NCBI GenBank assembly: GCA_031556525.1
Contig: JAVBSS010000019.1
Coordinates: 1-64,000, forward strand
Reading direction: 5' to 3'
DNA: 64,000 nt
Origin: JAVBSN01 sp031556525
Lineage (GTDB): Bacteria; Bacillota; Clostridia; Lachnospirales; Lachnospiraceae
Shown here piece by piece: positions 15,901-25,129 of the stretch; the first letter of the stretch is position 1; every line of letters begins with the position of its first letter. A model generated the notes under the pieces. That model worked only from the letters and a program-made list of their open reading frames with translations, ran no database searches and was not told the origin of the DNA. The position numbers and the translations under genes were made by a program.

Positions 15901-17715
15901 ATGTCTCATATAGACCAGAGTAAGATAAGAAATTTCTGTATAGTAGCCCATATTGATCATGGTAAATCTACTTTAGCAGATAGAATAATAGAGAAGACAG
16001 GATTATTGACTAACAGAGAGATGCAGGCACAAGTGCTTGATAATATGGACCTTGAAAGAGAAAGAGGAATTACCATAAAGGCTCAATCTGTTCGTACAGT
16101 ATATAAAGCAAATGATGGTGAAGAGTATATATTTAATCTAATAGATACTCCAGGACATGTAGATTTTAACTATGAGGTATCAAGAAGTCTTGCAGCTTGT
16201 GAAGGGGCTATATTAGTTGTTGATGCGGCACAAGGAATTGAAGCACAAACCTTAGCTAATGTATATTTGGCTCTAGATAATGACTTGGATGTAGTACCAG
16301 TTATTAATAAAATAGACCTACCAAGTGCAGATCCAGAGAGAGTAGTAAATGAAATAGAAGACGTAATCGGAATTGAAGCGCAAGATGCTCCGAGAATATC
16401 TGCGAAGAGTGGATTGAATATAGAGGAAGTATTAGAGAAAATAGTAGAGAAGATTCCAGCACCTACAGGTAATACTGATGGTCCGTTAAAGGCGCTTATA
16501 TTTGATAGTATATATGATTCATACAAAGGAGTAATTATATTCTGCAGATTTATGGATGGATCGGTTAAAAAGGGTACAACTATTAGAATGATGGCTACAG
16601 AGGCAGAGGCAGAAGTAGTTGAAGTAGGTATTTTTGGAGCAGGTCAATTTATACCTGTTGATGAGTTAAGTGCAGGTATGGTTGGATATATTACAGCTAG
16701 TCTTAAAAATGTTGAAGATACTAATGTTGGTGATACAGTTACTGACGCTAATAACCCTTGTGATGAAGCGTTACCAGGATACAAAAAGGTTAACCCAATG
16801 GTATATTGTGGATTATATCCAGTTGATGGAGCAAAATACGGAGATTTAAGAGATGCGTTAGAAAAGTTACAACTTAATGATGCTTCCCTTAGTTTTGAAG
16901 CAGAGACATCGATTGCATTAGGATTTGGATTTAGATGTGGATTCTTAGGATTACTCCATTTAGAAGTAATACAAGAAAGATTAGAGAGAGAATATAATCT
17001 GGATTTAGTAACAACAGCTCCAGGTGTTGTATATAAGGTTTATAAAACAGACGGAGAGGTTATAGAACTTACTAACCCTTCAAATCTACCAGACCCTTCT
17101 AATATTGATTATATGGAAGAACCATTTGTATCAGCAGAAATTATGGTTACAACAGAATATGTTGGAGCGATAATGCAACTATGCCAAGAGCGAAGAGGAA
17201 TATATTTGGGTATGGAATATATGGAGGCAACTCGTGCTTTACTAAAGTATGAATTACCACTGAATGAGATAATATATGATTTCTTTGATTCGTTAAAATC
17301 ACGTTCAAAAGGATATGCTTCATTTGATTATGAGATGAAGGGATATGTAAGAAGTGAATTAGTTAAGTTAGATATCCTTATTAATAAAGAAGAAGTAGAT
17401 GCACTTTCATTTATTGTACATGCAGAGACTGCATATGAACGTGGAAGAAAAATGTGTGAGAAACTTAAAAAAGAGATTCCAAGACATTTATTTGAAGTGC
17501 CTATTCAAGCAGCAATAGGAAGCAAGGTAATTGCAAGAGAAACAGTAAAGGCAGTTAGAAAAGATGTACTTGCTAAATGTTATGGTGGAGATATAACTCG
17601 TAAGAAGAAACTTCTTGAGAAACAAAAAGAAGGTAAGAAGCGTATGAGACAGGTAGGAAATGTTGAGATACCGCAAAAGGCATTTATGAGTGTACTAAAA
17701 TTAGATGAGGATTAA
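15901..17715 (+). CDS. lepA: Elongation factor 4 (LepA)
   Basis: The 604-residue translational GTPase back-translocates or remodels stalled ribosomes. The G domain shows AHIDHGKST (P-loop), the switch regions RGITIK and DTPGHVDFNYEV, and NKIDLP. EF-G-like domains III and V follow, and the C-terminal LepA-specific domain ends with KKKLLEKQKEGKKRMRQ and a Lys/Arg-rich tail. The length is exactly typical. AGCGGAGGATAAATT before the ATG gives a strong start. hemW follows after three bases, the widespread lepA-hemW pair. Confidence 0.97.
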   Translation: MSHIDQSKIRNFCIVAHIDHGKSTLADRIIEKTGLLTNREMQAQVLDNMDLERERGITIKAQSVRTVYKANDGEEYIFNLIDTPGHVDFNYEVSRSLAACEGAILVVDAAQGIEAQTLANVYLALDNDLDVVPVINKIDLPSADPERVVNEIEDVIGIEAQDAPRISAKSGLNIEEVLEKIVEKIPAPTGNTDGPLKALIFDSIYDSYKGVIIFCRFMDGSVKKGTTIRMMATEAEAEVVEVGIFGAGQFIPVDELSAGMVGYITASLKNVEDTNVGDTVTDANNPCDEALPGYKKVNPMVYCGLYPVDGAKYGDLRDALEKLQLNDASLSFEAETSIALGFGFRCGFLGLLHLEVIQERLEREYNLDLVTTAPGVVYKVYKTDGEVIELTNPSNLPDPSNIDYMEEPFVSAEIMVTTEYVGAIMQLCQERRGIYLGMEYMEATRALLKYELPLNEIIYDFFDSLKSRSKGYASFDYEMKGYVRSELVKLDILINKEEVDALSFIVHAETAYERGRKMCEKLKKEIPRHLFEVPIQAAIGSKVIARETVKAVRKDVLAKCYGGDITRKKKLLEKQKEGKKRMRQVGNVEIPQKAFMSVLKLDED

Positions 17716-17718
17716 CAT

Positions 17719-18852
17719 ATGATAAATGAGATAAGTCTATATATTCATATTCCGTTTTGTAAGAGTAAATGTAATTATTGTGATTTTTTATCTTTTTCAT
17801 GTAATAGTATAAAAGAGCAAAAATTATATGTAGATGCATTATGCAATGAAATAATGGAATATGAGGAGTTATCTAGTGATTATATAGTAAGAAGTATATT
17901 TATAGGCGGAGGCACTCCGTCTATTTTAGATGAAACATATATTGAATTAATAATGTTAACTATAAAACAGATATGGAATATAAAGGAAGAAGCGGAGATA
18001 ACGATAGAAAGTAATCCTGACAGCTTGACATATAAGAAATTAGTTGCATATAAAAAGGTTGGAATAAATAGATTAAGTATAGGACTTCAAAGTGCAAATG
18101 ATGAAGAACTTAATATACTGGGGAGACCTCATAACTATGATCAGTTTACAGCAGCATTTAATAGTGCTAGGGCAGCAGGATTTGATAATATAAATATTGA
18201 TATTATGTCAGCACTACCTAATCAAAGTTTTGGTAGTTATGGAACAACTTTAGCAAAAGTGTTAGCCCATAGACCAGAACATATATCTTCGTACAGTTTA
18301 ATAATAGAAGAAGGAACACCGTTTTATGAAGATGACAATATAATAGATAGCTTGCCAGATGAGGATGCAGATAGAAAAATGTATTCACAAACAAAAAGAT
18401 TATTAAAGGCAAGTGGATATAATAGATATGAAATATCAAATTATGCAAAAATAGGTTATGAATGTAAGCATAATATAGTGTATTGGAATGGTGGTCATTA
18501 TCTAGGGTTAGGACTAGGTGCATCAAGTTATGTTGATGGAGTTAGATTTAAAAATGGAGATGACTTACAAGAATATATTAAGTATGGTGCTGTCTCTATA
18601 AGAGAAGAAGGAAAGAAATTAACTGTTGAAGAGAAAATGGAAGAGTATATGTTCCTCGGATTAAGATTAATGAAAGGAATTAGTATAGAAAGATTTAATG
18701 AATTATTTGACGAAGACATTTATAATATATATGGTGATATAATACATAAATATAAAGAGATTGGGTTACTAATAATAGATGAAGATAATATTAGATTTAG
18801 TGATAGTGGAATAGATGTAAGTAACCAAATCCTTTCAGAATTTATAATATAG
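17719..18852 (+). CDS. hemW: Radical SAM heme chaperone HemW
   Basis: The 377-residue protein is a radical SAM enzyme of the coproporphyrinogen III oxidase-like group that is now thought to carry heme to target proteins. The cluster motif CxxxCxxC is at HIPFCKSKCNYCDF (residues about 9-23). IGGGTPS and GLQSANDEELNILGRPH match the family. HemW lacks the extra N-terminal cysteine context of true HemN, which fits here. Whether this anaerobe makes heme cannot be told from the window; no other heme gene is present. It is cotranscribed with lepA. Confidence 0.92.
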   Translation: MINEISLYIHIPFCKSKCNYCDFLSFSCNSIKEQKLYVDALCNEIMEYEELSSDYIVRSIFIGGGTPSILDETYIELIMLTIKQIWNIKEEAEITIESNPDSLTYKKLVAYKKVGINRLSIGLQSANDEELNILGRPHNYDQFTAAFNSARAAGFDNINIDIMSALPNQSFGSYGTTLAKVLAHRPEHISSYSLIIEEGTPFYEDDNIIDSLPDEDADRKMYSQTKRLLKASGYNRYEISNYAKIGYECKHNIVYWNGGHYLGLGLGASSYVDGVRFKNGDDLQEYIKYGAVSIREEGKKLTVEEKMEEYMFLGLRLMKGISIERFNELFDEDIYNIYGDIIHKYKEIGLLIIDEDNIRFSDSGIDVSNQILSEFII

Positions 18853-18875
18853 GTATAAATGAGTGGTGAATAATT

Positions 18876-19472
18876 ATGAAGAAATCGAAAAATGAAGTTA
18901 CATTTGAAAAAGTATGTAATGTTATAAATACAATATTTATTGTGTTTACAATAATTCTTGCAATCTATGGTATTAGAATAGGAATATTTAAAGATTTTTC
19001 TATACTATCAAGAGAAGTAGAGAAAGCAGGAGCATGGGGGCCAGTAGCATTTATATTCGTTCAGATAGTTCAAGTGGTTGTACCAATTATTCCAGGAGGA
19101 ATAACTTTGCCAGCAGGAGTAGTTCTTTTTGGACCAGTAATGGGATTCATATATAATTATTCAAGTATATGTATTGGATCAATTATTAACTTTTTGATTA
19201 TAAGACAATACGGTAAAAGATTGTTTGAGAAAATTGCATCAGAAAAGGCATATAATAAATATTTATCATGGCTTGAGAAAGAAGAAAAATTTGAAAAATT
19301 GTTTTCTTGGGCAATATTACTACCATTTTTTCCAGATGATCTATTATGCAATATTGCAGGATTATCTAAAATGACATTGAAAAAATTCATATTGACTATA
19401 GTAGTATTAAAGATTCCAACAATTATAGTATATAGTTTAGCTGTAGATAAAGTAATAGAGTATCTGACATAA
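18876..19472 (+). CDS. TVP38/TMEM64 (DedA-like) membrane protein
   Basis: The 198-residue protein has four to five hydrophobic segments. PGGITLPAGVVLFGPVMGF near residue 74 is the SNARE-associated/VTT signature found in TVP38 and DedA proteins, and FPDDLLCNIAGLSKM in the second half is also typical of the group. DedA-family members are linked to lipid flipping or proton-dependent membrane homeostasis. The exact function here is not known. It lies 23 bases after hemW with GTGGTGAAT upstream of the ATG, so it may be the last gene of that operon. Confidence 0.82.
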   Translation: MKKSKNEVTFEKVCNVINTIFIVFTIILAIYGIRIGIFKDFSILSREVEKAGAWGPVAFIFVQIVQVVVPIIPGGITLPAGVVLFGPVMGFIYNYSSICIGSIINFLIIRQYGKRLFEKIASEKAYNKYLSWLEKEEKFEKLFSWAILLPFFPDDLLCNIAGLSKMTLKKFILTIVVLKIPTIIVYSLAVDKVIEYLT

Positions 19473-19498
19473 TGTTTATGTTAGACACTCTATTATTT
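19457..19498 (+). terminator. Terminator overlapping the stop of the TVP38 gene
   Basis: A 14-bp stem with one A.C mismatch and one G.U pair has arms 19457-19470 and 19478-19491, and a seven-base loop. ATTATTTT follows. The 5' arm includes the last codons of the gene. Confidence 0.7.
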
Positions 19499-19517
19499 TA
19501 TAAGCACTACTTAAATA

Positions 19518-19766
19518 TTAAAAGATTCCATCTTCGCTATCAAACTCATCACTAGTCTCATAAGTATCACGTAAGATTGGACCAAAGTCAATATCCATAT
19601 TGTCGAGATTTTCTAAGGTTTTAGCATCAGCAGGAGTAACTTCATCGCATATCTTTTGAACTTCTTCAATAGGAAGTTCAGTCATTAGGGCAACCTCTTC
19701 AATATCGATATGTCCTATTAACATTTTCTTAGCCATTTCATATCTAGCTTTAGTAGTATTATTCAT
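19518..19766 (-). CDS. Small acidic protein with an HTH-like N-terminus
   Basis: The 82-residue protein starts MNNTTKARYEMAKKMLIG after AGAGG. Residues about 10-40 (KKMLIGHIDIEEVALMTELPIEEVQKI) look like the short helix-turn-helix tail at the C-terminus of Rpn/PD-(D/E)XK transposase-like proteins and of many anti-terminator-like small proteins. The rest is acidic (EFDSEDGIF at the end). I do not recognise a defined function. It lies 41 bases downstream of argH in the same direction and may be cotranscribed. It could be a stand-alone regulator or the remnant of a longer gene. Confidence 0.65.
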   Translation of the reverse strand: MNNTTKARYEMAKKMLIGHIDIEEVALMTELPIEEVQKICDEVTPADAKTLENLDNMDIDFGPILRDTYETSDEFDSEDGIF

Positions 19767-19807
19767 TGTAAAAACCTCTTTTCAAAATAAAATTATTATA
19801 TAAAATA

Positions 19808-21190
19808 TTATTTTAAGTTCTGTAAATATTTTTCGTTAATTTCTAATACTTGTTTCATAGCTTCACTACCAGGACCACCAATAGTATTTCTAGTATTAAC
19901 ACAAGTCTCAAGACTGATGGCATCATAGATGTCATTTTCAAATACAGGGCTTATTTCTTTGTATTCCTCAAGAGACATATCATCAAGAGAAATATTTTTG
20001 TCTAAACAGTAGAGTACTAATCGTCCAACTATTCCGTGAGCATCTCTAAATGGAACGCCATGGTTAACTAAATAGTCAGCAGCATCAGTAGCATTTGTAA
20101 AACCATTCATAGCACTTGAAGCCATATTAGTTTTATTGAGTTTCATAGTTGAAATCATGCCAGTAAATAATGCTAGACAACCTTTAACTGTATCTATTGC
20201 ATCAAATGTAAGCTCTTTGTCTTCTTGCATATCCTTATTATAAGCAAGAGGGATTCCCTTCATAGTTACAAGTATTGAGTTAAGGGCTGCATACACACGA
20301 CCAGTCTTACCTCTAACAAGTTCAGCAATATCAGGATTCTTCTTCTGAGGCATAATAGAACTTCCAGTACTATATGCATCATCTAATTCAACAAATTGAT
20401 ATTCGTTAGAATTCCATATAATTATTTCCTCTGAAAATCTACTAAGGTGCATCATTATAGTAGATAGAGCTGATAATAATTCGATTACATAATCCCTGTC
20501 AGATACAGAATCCATACTATTTAGAGTAGGACCGTTAAAATCTAATAATGAAGCTGTTAAACTTCTATCAAGGGGATAAGTAGTTCCCGCTAAAGCGCCT
20601 GAACCTAATGGACAATAATTCATTCTATTATATATATCGCATAAACGTTCATAATCACGCTTGAACATTTCCATATATGCTCCTACGTGGTGAGCAAAAG
20701 TAATCGGTTGTGCTTTTTGTAAATGAGTAAAACCAGGCATATAAGTATCAAGGTTGTCCTTCATTAAATTATGTAATACTTCTAATAAAGATATAACAAG
20801 GGATTTGATTTCAACAACCTCATCTCTAGTGTATAACTTCATATCTAAAGCAACTTGATCATTACGACTTCTACCAGTATGAAGTTTCTTACCAGCATCA
20901 CCAATTCTATCAATTAAATTGGCTTCTACAAAGCTATGAATATCTTCATATTGAGATGTTATTTCTAAAGTGCCATTTTCTACATCTTCTAATATTCCTT
21001 CTAAGCCAGCAATAATTTGATTTTTCTCGTCATCAGTTAAAATATTAGATGCTGCTAACATTGTTACATGTGCAATACTTCCTTTAATATCTTGTTTGTA
21101 GAACTTCTGATCAAAGGAAATAGAAGCATTAAAATTATATACTAATTGGTCTGTTTCTTTTGTGAAACGACCACCCCAAAGTTGAGCCAT
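19808..21190 (-). CDS. argH: Argininosuccinate lyase
   Basis: The 460-residue enzyme splits argininosuccinate into arginine and fumarate, the last step of arginine synthesis. It starts MAQLWGGRFTK, the usual ArgH beginning. The superfamily signature GSSIMPQKKNPD (near residue 279) carries the catalytic Ser, and HTGRSRNDQ and TAYLHLQKAQ-like FTHLQKAQPITFAHH are also present. The length is normal. AGAGGTTATACAT precedes the ATG. It is separate from argG and argCJB, so coregulation would need a shared repressor. An ARG-box-like site was not obvious in its upstream region. Confidence 0.96.
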   Translation of the reverse strand: MAQLWGGRFTKETDQLVYNFNASISFDQKFYKQDIKGSIAHVTMLAASNILTDDEKNQIIAGLEGILEDVENGTLEITSQYEDIHSFVEANLIDRIGDAGKKLHTGRSRNDQVALDMKLYTRDEVVEIKSLVISLLEVLHNLMKDNLDTYMPGFTHLQKAQPITFAHHVGAYMEMFKRDYERLCDIYNRMNYCPLGSGALAGTTYPLDRSLTASLLDFNGPTLNSMDSVSDRDYVIELLSALSTIMMHLSRFSEEIIIWNSNEYQFVELDDAYSTGSSIMPQKKNPDIAELVRGKTGRVYAALNSILVTMKGIPLAYNKDMQEDKELTFDAIDTVKGCLALFTGMISTMKLNKTNMASSAMNGFTNATDAADYLVNHGVPFRDAHGIVGRLVLYCLDKNISLDDMSLEEYKEISPVFENDIYDAISLETCVNTRNTIGGPGSEAMKQVLEINEKYLQNLK

Positions 21191-21322
21191 ATGTATAACC
21201 TCTTTTCTTATTTCTTCTATATTTACAACTTACTATTCTACACCATAAATAATGAATAAACAATTATTTTTAATTATAAAAAGAATATAAACAAAATTTG
21301 TTAGAAAATTTATGAAAATCTA

Positions 21323-21351
21323 TTGACAGATATAGGTCAAAGTGATAGATT
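21323..21351 (+). promoter_or_regulatory. Sigma-A promoter of the hrcA operon
   Basis: TTGACA (21323-21328), a 17-base spacer and TAGATT (21346-21351) form the promoter. The expected start near 21358 puts the CIRCE element at the very 5' end of the transcript. Confidence 0.75.
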
Positions 21352-21362
21352 ATAAACAGATG

Positions 21363-21389
21363 TTAGCACTCGGATATAATGAGTGCTAA
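21363..21389. promoter_or_regulatory. CIRCE operator (HrcA binding site)
   Basis: The perfect inverted repeat TTAGCACTC-N9-GAGTGCTAA is the full CIRCE consensus. HrcA binds it and represses the operon until heat stress draws GroEL away from HrcA. It lies 38 bases before the proposed hrcA start and downstream of its promoter. Confidence 0.98.
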
Positions 21390-21426
21390 CAAAGAAAAAA
21401 AGCCGTTAGAAAGTGAAGGTGATATA

Positions 21427-22458
21427 GTGGAATTGGATGAGAGAAAAAGAAAGATACTTAAAGCTATTGTTTCTAATTATCTTGAAACTGGTGAACCAGT
21501 AGGATCAAGAACAATATCAAAAGATACTGATCTGAATCTTAGCTCGGCTACTATACGAAATGAAATGGCTGATTTAGAAGAATTAGGATATATAGTTCAA
21601 CCTCATACTTCAGCAGGAAGAATACCGACAGATACAGGATATAGATTCTATGTGGACTGTGTTATGGAAGAGAAAGATAATGAATCTGAAGAGATGAAGG
21701 AAGCCCTATTGGATAGGGTAGACAGGATGGAAGTATTACTTAAGCAAGTAGCTAAAGTTCTGGCTTATAATACTAATTATGCAACAATGGTTACAGCACC
21801 TCAGTATAAGAATACAAAAGTCAAATTTGTTCAATTATCTCAAGTTGATGAGACACAGCTATTAGCAGTAATAGTAGTAGATGGTAATGTAATTAAGAAT
21901 CAGATGGTTAATATAGAAGAAATAATTTCTAACGAAGATTTATTGAAACTAAATATTCTTATTAATTCATTTTTACAAGGAGCATCATTACAAGATATTA
22001 ATATTGAAATGATTCAAACAATGAAGGCTCAGGCAGGAGAATATGCAAATATTTTAGAAAGTATTTTTCAAGGAATTGTAGAAGCAATTCACGAGGCAGA
22101 AGAGTTAGAGATATATACAAGTGGAACAACGAATATACTTAAGTATCCTGAACTTGGAGATATAACAAAAACAAGTCATTTGCTAGAGGCTATAGAGGAT
22201 AAGCAAATACTTAATGAATTAATAGATGGAACTTTTAGCAAGAATGAGAATAACGATATTCAAGTATATATTGGTGATGAGACAACAGTATCTGATATGA
22301 AGGATTATAGTATAGTTACAACAACCTATGAATTAGAAGAAGGTGCAAAAGGAACAATAGGAATTATTGGACCGAAACGAATGGATTACAAGAAGGTTGT
22401 TAAGACGCTGAAAAGTCTGACGGATGAGTTAGATAACATATTTAAGAAAGATAAATAG
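21427..22458 (+). CDS. hrcA: Heat-inducible transcription repressor HrcA
   Basis: The 343-residue repressor autoregulates the operon through CIRCE. It has an N-terminal winged helix (LDERKRKILKAIVSNYLETGEPVGSRT and SSATIRNEMADLEELGYI) and a GAF-like C-terminal part (FVQLSQVDETQLLAVIV; IGPKRMDYKKVV near the end). I choose GTG 21427 as start because family members begin with (M)xLDERK and AAGGTGAT lies just upstream. An ATG at 21379 would put coding sequence across the CIRCE element and add 16 residues not seen in relatives. grpE follows in the same operon. Confidence 0.94.
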   Translation: MELDERKRKILKAIVSNYLETGEPVGSRTISKDTDLNLSSATIRNEMADLEELGYIVQPHTSAGRIPTDTGYRFYVDCVMEEKDNESEEMKEALLDRVDRMEVLLKQVAKVLAYNTNYATMVTAPQYKNTKVKFVQLSQVDETQLLAVIVVDGNVIKNQMVNIEEIISNEDLLKLNILINSFLQGASLQDINIEMIQTMKAQAGEYANILESIFQGIVEAIHEAEELEIYTSGTTNILKYPELGDITKTSHLLEAIEDKQILNELIDGTFSKNENNDIQVYIGDETTVSDMKDYSIVTTTYELEEGAKGTIGIIGPKRMDYKKVVKTLKSLTDELDNIFKKDK

Positions 22459-22468
22459 GGGTGAGGCA

Positions 22469-23176
22469 ATGGCAAACAAGAAGATGAATAAAGCTGATTT
22501 AGAGAAACTTAAAGAAGCTATGAATACTACTGAGGAACTGGAAGTTAATACAGTGGATATTGAGGAAGATGTTCAAACAGAAGTAGAGGTAAAGATAGAG
22601 GATGAAGAATCTGTAGAGCCAGAAAATGTAACTCAAGAATCTAAAGTAGAAGAAGCTGAGACTGAAGAGAAGAAAATAGAAGAGAAGCCTAAGAAAAGAA
22701 GAAGTAGTCAAGCAAATAAAGCATTAGAGGTGGAACTTGATAAACAAAAGGCAATAGCAGCAGAATATCAAGACAAATATCAAAGATTGTTAGCAGAGTT
22801 TGAAAATGCTAGATCTAGGACTGAGAAAGAATCAATGAGAATGTTTGATGTGGGAGCTAAGGATGTTTTAGAAAAATTACTTCCTATAGTAGATAACTTT
22901 GAAAGAGCAATAGAGTTTATTCCAGAAGAAGATCAAGATAGAGCATTTGAGCAAGGTATAGGTAAGATATATAAGCAAATGATGGTATCTTTAGAGGAAA
23001 TGGGAGTTACTCCTATGAATGCAAGTGGAACAGAATTTAATCCCGATTTACACAATGCAGTAATGCATATAGAAGATGAAGAATTGGGTGAGAATATAGT
23101 AACAGAAGAGATGCAAAAAGGATATATGTATAAAGATTCTGTGCTAAGATACAGTATGGTAAAAGTAGCCAACTAA
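22469..23176 (+). CDS. grpE: Nucleotide exchange factor GrpE
   Basis: The 235-residue protein exchanges ADP for ATP on DnaK. The N-terminal 80 residues are an acidic, low-complexity tail (many Glu/Val/Lys) that is variable in the family. The coiled-coil region and beta domain follow, with LAEFENARSRTEKE, LLPIVDNFERAIEF, GVTPMNASGTEFNPDLHNAVMH and the C-terminal SVLRYSMVKV. It is longer than Bacillus GrpE (187) only because of the tail. GGGTGAGGCAATGG provides the start. It lies between hrcA and dnaK as usual. Confidence 0.95.
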   Translation: MANKKMNKADLEKLKEAMNTTEELEVNTVDIEEDVQTEVEVKIEDEESVEPENVTQESKVEEAETEEKKIEEKPKKRRSSQANKALEVELDKQKAIAAEYQDKYQRLLAEFENARSRTEKESMRMFDVGAKDVLEKLLPIVDNFERAIEFIPEEDQDRAFEQGIGKIYKQMMVSLEEMGVTPMNASGTEFNPDLHNAVMHIEDEELGENIVTEEMQKGYMYKDSVLRYSMVKVAN

Positions 23177-23215
23177 AAATTATAATATAGAAAATAGAAA
23201 GTGGAGGAAATTAAA

Positions 23216-25063
23216 ATGGGTAAAATTATTGGAATCGATTTAGGAACAACAAATTCATGTGTAGCAGTTATGGAAGGTGGTAAACCTGTAGTTATCACTA
23301 ATGCAGAAGGTTTAAGAACAACTCCTTCAGTTGTAGCATTTACAAAGACAGGAGAAAGAGTAGTTGGAGAGCCAGCTAAGAGACAGGCGGTTACTAACTC
23401 AGATAAGACAATAGCTTCTATAAAGAGACACATGGGAAGTGATTATAGAGTAACAATTGATGATAAGAAATATTCACCACAAGAGATATCAGCAATGACT
23501 CTTCAAAAATTAAAAGCAGATGCAGAGAGTTACTTAGGAGAAAAGGTTACTGAAGCTGTTATTACAGTTCCTGCTTACTTCTCAGATGCTGAGAGACAAG
23601 CGACTAAGGATGCAGGTAAGATCGCAGGTTTAGATGTTAAGAGAATAATTAATGAGCCAACAGCTGCAGCATTATCATATGGTCTTGATAATGAAAATGA
23701 GCAAAAGATTATGGTATACGATTTAGGTGGTGGTACATTTGATGTATCTATTATCGAAATCGGTGATGGTGTTATCGAAGTATTAGCTACAGCAGGTGAT
23801 AACAAACTTGGTGGAGATGACTTTGATGATGTAATCACTAACTATATGTTAGAAGAATTTAAGAAAACAGAAGGTGTAGACATTTCTTCAGATAAGATGG
23901 CTATGCAAAGACTTAAAGAAGCAGCAGAGAAAGCTAAGAAAGAGTTATCAGCAGCAACAACAACAAATGTTAACCTTCCTTTCATCACTGCTACAGCAGA
24001 AGGTCCAAAGCATTTTGATATGAACCTAACAAGAGCTAAATTTGATGAATTAACTTCAAACTTAGTAGAGAGAACAGCAGTACCAGTAAATACAGCATTA
24101 AAGGATGCAGGTCTTTCAGCATCTGAACTTGATAAAGTATTATTGGTTGGTGGTTCAACTCGTATGATTTCTGTTCAAGATAAAGTAAAACAATTAACTG
24201 GTAAAGAGCCATTTAAGGGAATTAATCCAGATGAGTGTGTTGCAATTGGTGCATCTATCCAAGGTGGTAAATTAGCAGGTGATGCTGGTGCAGGTGAGAT
24301 ATTACTTCTTGATGTAACTCCACTTTCATTATCAATCGAGACTATGGGTGGTGTAGCTACAAGACTTATCGAGAGAAATACAACTATTCCTACAAAGAAG
24401 AGTCAAATATTCTCAACAGCACAAGATAATCAAGATGCAGTTGATATTAACGTAGTACAAGGCGAGAGACAATTCGCAAGAGATAACAAAAACCTTGGTA
24501 GATTTAGATTAGATGGTATTGCACCAGCTAGACGTGGTATACCTCAAATAGAAGTTACATTTGATATTGATGCAAATGGTATTGTAAATGTATCAGCTAA
24601 GGATTTAGGAACTGGAAGTGAGCAACACATTACAATTACAGCAGGTTCTAACCTATCAGATGACGATATCGATAAAGCAGTTAGAGAAGCAGCTGAGTAT
24701 GAGTCACAAGACAAGAAACGTAAAGAAGCTATTGAAGCTAGAAACGAAGCTGATTCAATGGTATTCCAGACAGAGAAAGCACTTAACGATGTTGGAGATA
24801 AATTATCAGATTCAGATAAGACAAAAGTTGAAGCAGACCTTAAGGTTCTTAAAGATTTAATAGAGAGCACTAATGCAGAAGAGATGTCAGAATATGAAGT
24901 AGAGCAAATTAAGAATGCTAAAGAAACTTTAATGACAAGTGCACAACAATTATTTGAGAAATTATATGAGCAAAATGGTCCTGGAGCTAATGCAGGTACT
25001 GGAGCTGAAGGCCCTGACTTTTCAGAAGGTGATGTAGTTGATGGAGATTACACAGAAGTATAG
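23216..25063 (+). CDS. dnaK: Molecular chaperone DnaK (Hsp70)
   Basis: The 615-residue ATP-driven chaperone starts MGKIIGIDLGTTNSCVAVMEGG. The ATPase domain has DLGTTNS, VYDLGGGTFDVS and LVGGSTRM, and the substrate domain has LLDVTPLSLSIET and IERNTTIPTKKSQ. The C-terminus is Gly/Ala-rich and acidic (EGDVVDGDYTEV). The start is the ATG at 23216; an in-frame GTG at 23201 falls in the GGAGG site. Length and domain order are normal. It is under the CIRCE-controlled operon. A stable hairpin separates it from dnaJ. Confidence 0.98.
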   Translation: MGKIIGIDLGTTNSCVAVMEGGKPVVITNAEGLRTTPSVVAFTKTGERVVGEPAKRQAVTNSDKTIASIKRHMGSDYRVTIDDKKYSPQEISAMTLQKLKADAESYLGEKVTEAVITVPAYFSDAERQATKDAGKIAGLDVKRIINEPTAAALSYGLDNENEQKIMVYDLGGGTFDVSIIEIGDGVIEVLATAGDNKLGGDDFDDVITNYMLEEFKKTEGVDISSDKMAMQRLKEAAEKAKKELSAATTTNVNLPFITATAEGPKHFDMNLTRAKFDELTSNLVERTAVPVNTALKDAGLSASELDKVLLVGGSTRMISVQDKVKQLTGKEPFKGINPDECVAIGASIQGGKLAGDAGAGEILLLDVTPLSLSIETMGGVATRLIERNTTIPTKKSQIFSTAQDNQDAVDINVVQGERQFARDNKNLGRFRLDGIAPARRGIPQIEVTFDIDANGIVNVSAKDLGTGSEQHITITAGSNLSDDDIDKAVREAAEYESQDKKRKEAIEARNEADSMVFQTEKALNDVGDKLSDSDKTKVEADLKVLKDLIESTNAEEMSEYEVEQIKNAKETLMTSAQQLFEKLYEQNGPGANAGTGAEGPDFSEGDVVDGDYTEV

Positions 25064-25074
25064 AATTATATAGT

Positions 25075-25112
25075 TATAGTATAGGGACATTTTAGATGTC
25101 CCTATAGCTATA
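25075..25112 (+). other. Stable hairpin between dnaK and dnaJ
   Basis: TATAGGGACAT and ATGTCCCTATA form a strong stem inside a longer imperfect repeat (25075-25090 and 25096-25112) around a five-base loop. There is no T-run, so it is more likely an mRNA stability or partial-termination element than a full terminator. It could lower dnaJ relative to dnaK. Confidence 0.55.
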
Positions 25113-25129
25113 AATGAAAGGTGAGGACA

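Noticed and set aside
16170..16526. A 118-codon reading frame antisense to lepA
   Set aside because: It lies wholly inside lepA, has no good ribosome binding site and its composition follows from the codons of lepA on the other strand.
24544..24870. Overlapping frames within dnaK on both strands
   Set aside because: They are shadows of the highly conserved dnaK sequence.
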